Below are positions 11,072-22,378 of a stretch of DNA of 64,000 nt, piece by piece. Position 1 is the first letter of the stretch. The number at the start of each line of letters is the position of its first letter. Source of the DNA: Lecanicillium sp. G3 (Eukaryota > Ascomycota > Sordariomycetes > Hypocreales > Cordycipitaceae); NCBI GenBank assembly GCA_037575805.1, contig JAZHPD010000001.1, positions 1 to 64,000 of the forward strand. Direction: 5' to 3'. Below the pieces are notes generated by a model. The model was not told the origin of the DNA, ran no database searches, and saw nothing but the letters and a program-made list of their open reading frames with translations. The translations under genes were made by a program, and so were the position numbers.

Positions 11072-12308
11072 GGTGTTTCCGGGACTCTGGGCGGCGCTCG
11101 TCGAGGTGTGATTTGAGGTACTTGGGGTACGGAGTATCTAGTTACTGCGCGCGAAGGTACAATCGACTCGGTACGTCGCAACTTTCCTCGCCCAGCACAC
11201 GCAGCGAGAGAAAGGGAACGGACCGGGGAGGGGGGGCGTGTTGCGCGTGCCACGGCCTAGGCCCGAGCTATACTGAGTCTGTCCCAGAACAGAGTAGGAT
11301 TGGTGTCTTATGGCTGGGGAAGCGTTAAATTGGCCATGGACCAGATGTCCAATTTGGGAGCGAACAGAGTGAGGGAAGATGGTTAAGTGACGAGACAAGA
11401 GATTGCGAGTTGGGGGGGAAAGTAGGCAATGTGACCTCGTTTGATGGTGCCAACGCGAAAAGGCGCCGGCGGGGGGGGGTGTAATAGCCTTGACGAGGCC
11501 AGTGACGGCCAAAGGATGGGAAGGAAATATGGGCCAAGCGGGATATCGATTGGCAGGGACCTGGTAAAATGGAATTTCCCCCCCTTGCGAGGCTGTACAA
11601 AGTAATCGGTATGTCGGTCTCGAATGGGCTGCGGCGGGAATCAATCCGTTGGACGGCGAGTGAGTTTGTGAGCAATGGGGGAAAAAAGGGGGCGGTACGA
11701 GGTGGCAGTTTTTGGTGCGGTGGTGGTGGTGGTGGTGCCTGGAAAGGCTGACGTGAACCGACAGACCCTGCAGCCGGTAACTGGTGGTTAACTAACCTGG
11801 CAGTGCCACTGAGCGAGCGGTAGCGCGTACTGGAACAGGCCAGGGACAGGCGTGGCTGGCTGGCTTCACCTGAGAACCTCGGTGTGGTGCTAGGCTGAGT
11901 CTGGACTAGCTCAGGACAGAGGTCGGCGCTAAAACCAGGTACAAGTGTGCCCTGGCTTTCGGGGTGGGGGGAGGGTACCGATGACGGTGGAGGAGATGTA
12001 CCTTGGGTGTACATACTCAATGTCACCAAGCAGCACAATCAATGCGCCGGTGATTTAACTAGTGAGTAACAGTACGGATCTATTGCGGCCAATTCACACG
12101 TCGTCGTGACAATACAATGGAATTCAGGGGAAGAAAAAAAAAAGGGCATCAAAGGGTGTCTGCTTGGTTATATGCAATCCATCAACTCTTTTGGTTTGTT
12201 TGTTTTTTTTTTTCTTTCTTCAAACTCATGGACATGTCTGTATATGCTATTTGCATTGATAGGTGTCACAGGGTACGGAGTACATGTATATACATGTTTA
12301 CACAGACA

Positions 12309-12344
12309 AGCAGTACATCAAGCAGTACATCAAGCAGTACATCA
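12309..12344. repeat. Three tandem 12-bp units AGCAGTACATCA
   Basis: Three perfect copies of a 12-bp unit (AGCAGTACATCA) follow one another, then a partial copy. They lie in non-coding DNA close to a GTACGGAGTAC element (12273-12283). Confidence 0.85.
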
Positions 12345-12522
12345 AGCACAAGATGCGCCCCCCCTGAAAGATGATTGGTCATTCGCGAACCATTTCTCTC
12401 AGCGGTACCTGCAAACTCCTGCAGCCACAGTCGTCGGCGCATGTACCCCCCCAATTCCCCTCACCCAAACCAGCCGCAGGTAACTAAATAACACAAAAAC
12501 TGTACACTGGCGCTTACAACTA

Positions 12523-12530
<8 letters not shown>

Positions 12531-12571
<41 letters not shown>
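12531..12571. repeat. (CA)n microsatellite
   Basis: About 20 uninterrupted CA units, preceded by imperfect CA/TA units. Simple sequence repeat in non-coding DNA. Confidence 0.95.
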
Positions 12572-12573
<2 letters not shown>

Positions 12574-15500
12574 CCCCCATCACCATCCTTCGCTCGTCTT
12601 TGTCCGGATTACATGGCAAATCGAGCAGTTCCTCCGCCCGCCAGGCCACACTAGCCCTGCCCAGCCAAGCAACCCAAGCAACCCAAGCAACCAACCAAGC
12701 TCAAGGGGAACACCCCTGGAAGCCCAAATGTTCTCCCCCGCCCAGGAGTCAGGGGCCTTTTTCTTCTTAGGTGTACTCCGTACTCCGTAGCGGAGCCGTA
12801 AATGAACCTTCTCCACTGTTCAGGCAGATGCCATGCCTTTTGCTCTGGACTTGTACCTGCCTTAGTGGCACTAACTAAACTCGCTGCCTATCAAGCGTTT
12901 TGTTTGTTAACTGGTCGCCCTCTCTCGCCTTTGGACTCTGCAATCATCAATAATTTGCCTCTTTTTTTTTTGTCAAATCATTTCATCGGCCATCTCTCTT
13001 CCCTGACTCGCAGGTCGGCTGGCCATCGTTCACCTGTTCTGTGCCACTTTCACCTCTCACAGGGCGCTTACGGAGTCAACTACAAACTCTTGCCGCCCAA
13101 TCATCGCATCAACCACCAGTCCCCATCAAACCTCACAACCCCAATGATAGGCACACAACCATCCTCCTTCAGCCGCCCATCTTCACCTCCCGTGACCCTC
13201 TGTCGATTTCGCTGATCAAAAAACCAAGCCTTTTGCCCCCCCCCTCCCCCCTCGTCCCTCGACATCCCCCATCCCATCCCTACCAAGCAAATCATCCATC
13301 CACCCATCCTCCCTGGACCGGACCCAAGCCAGCCAGCCCAGCCCGGTCTACCCGGTAAATTAACTGCCCTGCCGATGCAACCAGAAATGACGCCCAAATT
13401 TTACATGTCTTGAATTTCCTCAGTGGCGCAGCTCGTTTCTTTTTCGGTAATACCTACCCGTCCGGTACTCCGGTACTGCCCTCTCTCTTCCGCCACGTTG
13501 TCATTTCGTCAAGAAAACTTCCGATAAACAAGCAAATAAAAAGAAACATAAAAAAGTAAATCCAAATCAAAAAAAACTTGACACATGTCCATCGTCAACT
13601 CGTAAAACAAGCCATTCGTTTCTGAAGCACCATCTCGAACTTTTTTTTTTTCCTTCTCTTTCTCCCTACGTGTTTCGCTTTTCCGTGTCTTGTCGCATCA
13701 TTCCATCGGAAACACCAAAACACTCACTCCTTACAGATACGCTACACCGCCAGACAAGATGACATCTCAAACTCCCCCCTGCCCCCCCGATCGAATAGAT
13801 TTTGCGTCATATAGGTTTTGTGCATGTTTCTTCTCGTCTTTGCAAAACAGTCGTCTGTTGCAACATTTTCTTCTTCGCTGCGGCAACATTGTTTTGTGCA
13901 GATGCGCCAATGCAAAGCTTCGCTTCGCTTCGCTTCACTTCACTTCAACCAAACGAGGACTCGAAATGCCGCCGATATTCCCCGAGGGATTTTCCTCTTG
14001 TGCAATCGATCGACGCTGTGCAACCACACTCGTCAACACGTCAGTCAACACCTGGGTACCGACGAGGCTCCCAGCTCCCGCGAACCACGTTGCCTCCCCC
14101 TGTCTCAATCACCCATGCAAAGTCTGCCCATCTCACCCAAAACCAATTTACCACAATCAGGTTTTTTCCTTCACCGCCAATCGCGGCATTTCCCATCTCC
14201 CAAACCAATGTAGTTCACCAATGTTTGTTACGCTTTCGCCGTTTCGCTACAAGTACATGTCTGCAAGACGTTTCTCAATTCCCGCATGTCCAATAACCCC
14301 AACAGAAAAACTCAAACTCTCTCGGCCAGTAACGATAAATAACCCTAAAAAAAAGGACACTCTGCGGTTCTAGACGGGTCTCGCATCTCCTCGATTTCTA
14401 ATCTACCACCTATCCACTTCTTCTTCTTTCTTCAGCGAGCCAGTATCGTCACTTTTCCAGCTAATCCACATGCCACAGCTCTCTCCACGCGTCGTCTAGT
14501 TTTCGGTCAAATCTTCTTCTTCAGCCAGCCTCTGCAATACCCTGTCCTGTCCCTTGTCCGCCTTAAACCCAACCTATCAAATTGTATTAATAGACCAGGC
14601 CGGCGTCGAGGCCTCGCACGACCCTGGATCCCCCTCTCCCCGCCCTGTTTCCCCCCCGTTAGTTATCCGTGCAACTCGCCCGCGATGCCTGTCCACTGAT
14701 TGGACGTTTCTTTCTCATAAACATTCCGAGAATGCAGGTCCCTCTACTCGATTTCTCGGCAAACTCAAATTGACAGGCGCCAAAAGCCTTGTTATCGGCC
14801 TGTGCGAATGTGCGAGCTGCCGCCAAGCCCATCGTCGTACCTGAAGAAAACCCCATCGCTGCTTTGCTTAACATTCCTTCTCAGTCCGTTTATGCGTTTT
14901 TGCACATCTCGTCTTTCATCTCAACCGTGTACACACCACACAGACACATTAACAGCAACAGCCAAGACGCACCACTCTTTCGCTCCATTCGCCAATCGCA
15001 TCTTATAAAAAATTCGTACATACAATATTCGCAAAGGCACATTCACTAAAGTTGTTGCCCCCCCACCCAACATCACCAGTCAGCAAATGTTCTCCAGCGA
15101 CACGCATATCTCGACTTGCAGAGAGTCTCTCGCAACGGTACGCGCCCACCGCCCAAGTCGCCGAGAAAGACTAATGAATCAAACAATCTACCAAAAAGAA
15201 CATTACAGATTGAACACACACACCCCTTTATTTTCGGGCACGCAGAACTCGGCGCGCACTCCCCCCCCCCCAATTCTCCATCTTCAGCCGAGTGGCTAAC
15301 CTACTTTGGGCTGGTCTTGCGATCTGGGCGCAGCTGATGGCATTCCAGTCAACTGGCTCTAATAGCAGCTTCACACACGGCCCTCCTCTCTCTTCCGCGT
15401 GCGAAGAAATGCCAGAGGATTTAAAAGAGGAAAAATAGTAGTAAGTGATCTTGCATGCGTGGAAACGGCTTTTGTTTATGAAAGGAAAAAAAAAAGGTGG

Positions 15501-16282
15501 TACCCCCTTCCAAGAATGCAACCAGCAAATCATCCTCGCATGTTTCGTTGTGACGTACACGCTCTTCTTGTAGTATCTTGTACTATTTTGTAGTAGCAGT
15601 CGCTATTATTACTGATACTGTCTGTCAAATGTCAAATGTCAGAAAAAAGGTTGCGTCGTCGCTGTCAAGCAGCCCGCCGCATTTGAGTGTTCCCTCGAGA
15701 TGGATGCATCACGGCGCCCGTCGCTCAGGCCCTTTCCGTGAGCGTGCGCCTCATCCAAACTACTGTAATTACAACGTCGTAATGTAGACCCGTGCATCCT
15801 TTCATTCGGCTCGCGCCTTTTGTCACCGAGGAGCTTTGACGGCCAGCAGAGGGTGTGCCAAAAGGCCAGCAAGCTTGCTGAATAACTGAAATTCGTCCAA
15901 GCGACTGGAAATAAAAGAACCAAAAGCCCAAGACGTTCATGTCGGCTCAGCTGGTAGCGGCGTCTTATGCTATGTCACCGCAAGGTTTACTCCGTAAATT
16001 GTATATACACCCTCGGGAACCATCTCAGCCCAGAGGGCTTCATCACCTCTACCACGCCAGCCGATATTACCAACAAAGGTGTCATGCTGTAACAGATACT
16101 TCAATTTTACCCATAAACCATCAACGCCGTACTCACTTCATCGTATCACTTAGACGATATCGACTCATCTCAAACTCATCTCCAAACATCTAATCTACGC
16201 AAAACATGTTTCTCTCAGACCGCCAACCAGCGCATAATCCGCCACAATACCTCCGCCATTATACCTCAAACGTGACATCGCC

Positions 16283-19200
16283 TCACAGCACCAGCTTGTC
16301 CTTGGCCAGAAGGCCCCAGCTACCGCCGCAGGCGCACTGCCGCTGCTGCGAGAGCACGTAGTTGACCGCCGGCCTGTTGGGTGAGATGTCCTCCATCACC
16401 GTCGGGCACCGCACGCATCGCCGCCACAGCTTCATCCCCGGCGTGCCCGGCCGGAGCTCCACGCGCTTAAACGCATCGTAGAACACGCCGCCCCTCGCCG
16501 CCCGCGCCGCCAGGCTGCCCTTGTCGTCTTGAACGCACAGTGCCGTGTAATCCGCAAAGAAGAGCTGCGCCGGGTTCGTCTTGGCCCGTATTGCTGGGAG
16601 GTCCTCGCCAAAGAACTTCTTGATGACGCCTCCAAACGCCTGCGGCAGGGCCCGCGTCAGCAGCATAATCATCTCCATCTGTCCCTGCGACGACTTGATC
16701 ATCATATCCAGGTGCTTTCCCTGGGGCGCCTGGGGCGCGCCTTGCTTCAGCAGCGCCGGCAGGTACTTGGCGTACGCCTGCTTGATGTCGTTGCCAAGCA
16801 CGTTGAGCATCTTCTCAAACTCGGACACCGGCACCAGGCTCGAGCTCGTCACCTGCTGCATCCGGTCGTATGCCTGCTGCAGCTGCCCACTCGGCAGCTT
16901 CGCAACCCCGCTGTGCTCGGCCTCGGCCGCCTGGCGCCGATAGAACTCGACAGCTTGCCGGCTGATGGTTTCCAGGTGTACTATTCTGCGGCACAGCGCC
17001 AACAGGAAGCTTCGTGTTGACGAGCTCAGGAACAAGTGTAGCGCCACCTCGTTCTTTTCCTGGAGGTGCTCGGAAGCACGCGTGTAGTTGGGCTCCGCCA
17101 GATAGCCCATGAACTTTTCATCCTCCATGAGCTCGAATAGGCAATCCAAGATCCACGCCAGAAGGTCTAGCGACCATTTCAGCTGTCCGGCCAGAGCTTC
17201 AACGACATCTGCAATCGTGTTAGAATCGCGTAATGTATATAAAATCGGCTGTACGTACCAGGCTCATCCAGCGGTGACATTTTATCGCGCGCCTGAAGCG
17301 GCGTGTTACTTGCGACACTTGTGAGAACGACAACGATGCGCACATTAAGTGCGACATTCGCAAACTTGCTCTGGAAGGACCGAGGCACATTCTCGCCTCG
17401 GAACCCGAGGTTGTTCATGATGCTCAGGCAGGTGTGAAGCGCCACGTTACGCATGAGCGACACGTGGTGCATCTCTTCTGAATAGTCAACCTGAATCTTC
17501 AGAATGCGTATCAGTTCTTGGACCCAGTCCTGTGTAAATCTCTTCTTCTCTGCTAGCGGGTGTGCAATGGCAAGCAAGTCGTCAAAGTTGCAGGTAGTCC
17601 AAACGCAGCCCGCCGCAGCAATAGAAAGACCTCCTATAGTGGCTCCATAGGCGACATCACTGGGTGCATTGCCGATGTCGCCCTCGGGGCGCTGAAGTTT
17701 GCTCCATCTCAGCTTTCCGTCGTCGCCGACTTGAATCATGGAACACTGTGTAGGCGAAAAGGCAGCTTGGTAGCATGGGCCTTCCTCCATGAACATCCAC
17801 CCGAATTCCCTGAGATGTGATATTTTCGAGTCTTCGTGGGTGGTATATAGCTCCTCGAAAGTAAAACGATCTCTGTACTCGACTGAGCCATCTGACATGA
17901 CGAACATCAAAACTTTGCCGTGATGAGCAGTCTGGATCGCAATAACAGTCTTGTTGATCGTGATGGGGTCCAGTCGCTTCAGGCGAGACGTCGTAGGCAA
18001 GTCTTGCCCGGCGACAACGCTGTTCCGACGAGTTCCAATCTGTTCAAAAGCCGTCTGCACAGTCTGTCGTCCCTCGATGCACTCCCAGCGATCCACAATT
18101 GTTTGGTTCATTTCGAAGCCACCGACGCCAGAAGAGCGAGCTCTCGCACCGACGATTAGACCCACCGCGCCCTTGCCGTTATTGTCGAGAACGGATGGCA
18201 GCGCTTGCAGTGTGGTGAATTCGGGCATTGAAGGTTCATCGACTGTTTGAAGCCAGTCGATAGTGACTAGGTGATCCTCTACCAATGATGGGTTGAGGCG
18301 TGCTGTTTGAGAAAGTTGCGTCCTCTCTGATACCGCACCAGGGCCCGCCCACTGAATCTCCAACTTGAAAACCTTGAGCTTCTTGGTTGCTGTCGTGATT
18401 ACGATTGTGAGATGTCCTTCGGAAGGTTAGCAGCACCTTGGACCATGCATAAGTTGAACTTACTCTTATCAGTGGCGATGGCCGCGTGGGTTACAAGCTC
18501 CTCGGAAGAGCATATGCTCTCTAGTTCCATTGTCGTATCTTCCATCCGATTGTTATTTTGGCTGTAGTACATTTTGAGCTCTCCGCCCATAGTTACACAG
18601 AATAGAGCACTCTTGGATGTGTGTGGATGATGAGGTCCCACGGCCTGCAGGAAAGTGCTCTCATACTGGTATGGGGCGTTGGGTTTAGGAGGCTTGACTC
18701 CAGGACCATATAGAATATTGAAAGGTTTCTAGGATCGTTAGATTATTGAATTCTTCTTCACCGTTCCGTCGTCACGCACCTGCTGATTCTGAGGCGCCAC
18801 AGGCAGCCAGTGGCAGCCAACAATGGCATTCGTATCGTCGATGGGATCGTTATCCCATGTGCGGCTAACAAACGGGCCGTTAAGGGAGACTGGGAAAGTC
18901 ATGATGAATACACGGCCCACTGAATCAAAAACAGCAAGCTCCGGGGTGGCTATGGGACTCCATTCCAGATGCACAAGAGGGTTCGTGACGGTGCCCTTGA
19001 CGAGATCTGTCATCGTGGGGTCGCTCAGGCCCCATTTTCCATTAGAGGGGTTCGCTCTGAGCATGCGCAGCTCCAGGCTTAACCCATCTGCAGTAATCGA
19101 CGCAATAGATCCCGCTCTAGACCATGCGACAGTCCTGTGCGGAGTTAGCTTCGATGCGCCAAGTAAAGGTCAAGAGCGACACATACTGACAGCAGCCGCG

Positions 19201-19353
19201 CGTGCGCATCTCATCCAATCGCTGATGAATATGTCGACCTTGCGCCTTGGACGGCAGTGATAGGGAAACCTCGTCGCCAAATAGGTCGTCCACGCCGTCT
19301 AGGCCGACGGGCATGGCGCTGTCCAGCATCATAGGCATCTTTTCGGCCGTCAT
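16283..19353 (-). CDS. MED16: Mediator complex subunit 16 (MED16), with an apparent frameshift
   Basis: This is the fungal Med16/Sin4 tail-module subunit of Mediator, which links activators to RNA polymerase II in the nucleus. Exons are 19353-19187, 19134-18780, 18728-18464, 18416-17259 and 17209-16283. The N-terminus has the family pattern VDDLFGDEVSLSLP and LDEMRTRGCCQ, followed after the intron by TVAWSRAGSIASIT. The C-terminus has the expected cysteine motifs RRCVRCPTVMED and QRQCACGGSWGLL. Introns 1-4 all join in frame, but the last exon changes frame at about 17159-17165. Upstream, VVEALAGQLKWSL reads in one frame. Downstream, AWILDCLFELMED reads in another, separated by one extra base (CTTCTTGGCG). 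As written, translation would leave the family sequence and stop within about 20 codons. A base-call error or a real mutation are both possible. Corrected length would be about 957 aa. Confidence 0.88.
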
Positions 19354-20240
19354 TGAAGACTAAAGTCACGAGTTTAAGGGACCGTGTGCCAAGCTTGCCG
19401 CATCCTATTTGGGCTGCTTAGACTGCCAGTACGATGTTGATGTTGTAGGAAATGAGATGCCGGATGTATAATCTTGATGGTAGGTTGAATTATTCGCCAA
19501 TTATGAGATGGCTGGAGAAGAAGAAGGTTGCTTGTCGATGCAGCCGCCCGTTTGGCGCGCCACCAAAACCCGGCAAAACCACGGAGTGAACAAGCCTACC
19601 CTGGAGTCGATGTTGGTTATCGCAAACTTTGGTTGGGGAGGGGGGAGTTATTTTCGGGCTGGAAAACATATTTTGTAGGGGATTCGTGGTATTTCTTTAT
19701 TGTTCGCAATTCTCTACCAGTCATTAGTCATGAAAACGACTATGTGTTGAACTCTGCGAATCAAGCAACCTGGTTACTTTATGTCAATCCCACGATGAAC
19801 GACAAAGTGATGAGTTGTTCGACAACCTTTATTTCTGGAGGGGCAGGATAGGATAACGAGCATCAAGAAAATACGAAAGAACACGCAATAACACGAATTG
19901 AACACTTTAGGCATTTCTGTCTAAGTACTTGAATGCTGGCTGATCATGTGACACCAAACGACGACCGCGCATAGGTGATGCAGGTCAGGACCAAGGAGAC
20001 TTAAAACAACAACACGAACCGTGACCTATCAAGGGCGAAGAGCAAACGAAACATAAACGACATACCGTTATTTCACATTCACGAACACGTGGTCAAAGTT
20101 CCATACCGCAACTGTCTAATCGGCTCACTTTCGCGCCCAGCGTAACATCGCCGAAAGGGCCAGCAACTGCTAGTAAACGGTCATCAGCCAGCAGCCTAGA
20201 GGATGATCTCTAGCAGGCGCAAACCATCAAGGGCCGCGGA
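19354..20240. other. Divergent promoter region, MED16 / D-lactate dehydrogenase
   Basis: This 887-bp stretch separates two start codons that point away from each other, so it must hold both promoters. It is moderately AT-rich and contains no supported gene. I see no clear known operator. Confidence 0.6.
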
Positions 20241-22378
20241 ATGAATAGAACCATACGATTTTGGAGCACCGTCTCTGGGCGCGCGGCGACGCGGTTCGGA
20301 GTGCGCACGTCGACCCCGCGTTTCGTGTCGACAAAGTCTCCGAGAGCTGGTGGCGGAAGCGGTTCAGCGTATTGGGGCATTGGCGGCGTCGTGTTAGGAG
20401 CAACAGCGACGGCATTGATTCCATCAAAGAAATCAGAGAAAGACGAGGCGGAGCAGCCGAGATGGCGAGAAACGAAGCCCCATGGCAGACCGCTGCGGGC
20501 CAAGTACGCCGATAGGGCGACGATGCTCAAGGTAGGCGACATTCGCACAACCAAAATGACATACGCTAACAAACACAGGCCGTCTATGAGATTTCAGAGC
20601 TGCTCGGAACTGACGCCGTGAGTGTGGAAGAAGACGATATAGAAGCACACGGCTTCTCGGAATGGTCCTCCTCCAACACCCCCGTCCGTCCTGTAGCCGT
20701 TGTGCGGCCCTCCTCCACAGAGGACGTCTCGGGCATCGCGCGCATCTGCACCAAGTACCGTGTACCTATGGTTCCATACGGCGCCGGCTCCAGCGTCGAG
20801 GGCAACTTTTCTTCGCCCCAGTCGGGCATCTGCATCGACCTTTCATCAATGGACCGCATCATCGCCTTCCGCCCGGACGACATGGACGTCACGGTGCAGC
20901 CGGGCGTCAACTGGACGGCGCTCAACGCCCAGATCGCGGACAGCGCGCTCTTCCTGCCGCTGGACCCGAGCCCGACGGCGCACGTCGGCGGCATGATCGC
21001 GACCAACTGCAGCGGCACCAACGCCATGCGCTACGGCACCATGAAGGACTACGTGCTCGGCCTCACGGTGGTGCTGGCGGACGGGACGGTGGTCAAGACG
21101 CGGCACCGCCCGCGCAAGACGTCGGCGGGGTATAACCTGACGGCGCTGTTTACGGGGTCCGAGGGCACGCTGGGCATCATCACGGAGGCGTCGCTGAAGC
21201 TGGCCCGCGTGCCAACGGATTATGGTGTTGCGACGATTACGTTTGCGTCGCTGCGGGAGGCGGTTAGCGCGGCGTCGTCGATGGTGAGGGACGGAGTGCC
21301 GCTGGCGGCATTGGAGTTGATGGATGAGGTGCAGATGTCGGTTATCAACAAGGGCGGCGGCGCGGGCGGACGTCTCTGGAGCGAGAAGCCGACCTTGTTT
21401 CTCAAGTACGTCTACATACCATCCGCTGTCTATATCTCGTGCGGTGTACACCCATTGATCTAACCATTTCACAGATTCTCTGGCACGGCCAGGTCCATTG
21501 TCGATAACATGGAGACGGCGCATAGCATCGCACGCTCCCACGGCTGCTCGAGCTTCGAGTCGGCCAACACGCAGGCGGAGATGGACAGCCTGTGGGCGGC
21601 GCGCAAGACGGCGCTGTGGGCGAACCTGTCGACGCGGGCCGAGGGCACCGAGTTCCGGTCCACCGACGTTGCGGTGCCCATGTCGCGGCTCGCCGACATT
21701 GTCGAGCTGTCCAAGGACCGCGCGACGGCGAAGGGCCTACACAACAGTGTGCTGGGCCACGTGGGCGACGGCAACTTTCACCAGATGATGATGTACAGGC
21801 CGGACGAGGCGGCGAGCAAGGCGGCCGTGGAGGAGTGTGTGGATGAGATGATGCTTGAGGCGGTGCGGATGGAGGGCACAGTCTCAGTATGTGGTTAATT
21901 TCTGACGTTTATGATATTGATGTGCCGGGATCGGGGGATTGCACAGCGGCATGATCAGCGACACCGCCGTGTTACTGGATCTTGGGTTACATTACGGAAT
22001 GCTGACGAATATAGGGAGAACACGGCATCGGTTTCGGTAAAAAAGTAAGTTGACAATCCGGACCCAGGCCGACAACCGACAAACCGTTGGCGTGCGAAAC
22101 TGTGCAGTAACTGACACCGGACCAGGAATGCCTGATGAAAGAGCTTGGCCCGGTCACAATCGGCGTCATGCAGGCCATTAAGCAAAAGCTGGATCCCCAG
22201 TAAGTACCTGTACCTGCGTCCCGTCCCTGGTCGCATTTTTCAACCCATTAGAAAAAAGAGCCCACCTCGAAATCTCCGGGGAGAGGCTGTGCGAAAGCTC
22301 GGCATGGGGACCTATATTGACGAGAACCCGGTATCTTATAGCTGGCTCCTGAACCCGGACAAGGTCTTTGATGAGTAG
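20241..22378 (+). CDS. DLD1: D-lactate dehydrogenase (cytochrome), mitochondrial
   Basis: This FAD enzyme oxidises D-lactate to pyruvate and passes electrons to cytochrome c, usually at the inner mitochondrial membrane. Exons are 20241-20531, 20579-21405, 21475-21886, 22015-22044, 22126-22199 and 22342-22378, total 556 aa. The N-terminus is rich in Arg, Ser and Thr with no early acidic residues (mitochondrial presequence), then has a Gly/Ala-rich hydrophobic segment. The FAD-binding PCMH domain shows PYGAGSSVEGN, HVGGMIATNCSGTNAMRYG and GSEGTLGIITEASLKLAR. The C-terminal domain has GHVGDGNFH, then GEHGIGFGKK encoded by a 30-nt exon, and ends WLLNPDKVFDE, the standard family ending. The last intron is placed to give this ending. 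The gene is divergent from MED16. The assignment is firm; glycolate-oxidase-type relatives are less likely given the presequence and ending. Confidence 0.93.

Larger units (their letters stand above)
11072..16282. other. 5.2-kb gene-free region with a pyrimidine-rich plus strand
   Basis: No open frame here shows a recognisable domain or convincing codon bias. The left end (11.07-12.05 kb) is presumably the promoter and leader of the coiled-coil gene. From about 12.8 to 15.2 kb the plus strand is rich in C and T tracts of the kind seen in fungal promoters and leaders (for example 13.63-13.70, 14.40-14.53 kb), yet no plus-strand coding gene follows. Simple repeats present are a CA tract at 12531-12571, three 12-bp units at 12309-12344 and pentamer repeats around 13918-13945. 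A long non-coding transcript or a gene of very short exons cannot be excluded. Confidence 0.55.

Noticed and set aside
11325..12038. Minus-strand frame of 237 codons upstream of the coiled-coil gene
   Set aside because: It is Ser/Pro-rich leader DNA; no conserved block, and codon use does not match the neighbours.
13690..14373. Plus-strand frame of 227 codons in the gene-free stretch
   Set aside because: It has no domain, and two other frames in the same DNA are also open, which suggests compositional rather than coding origin.
15935..15995. Possible tRNA (GGCTCAGCTGGTAG-like A box, GGTTTACTCC-like B box)
   Set aside because: I could not form an acceptor stem or a five-pair anticodon stem, and the B box is imperfect.
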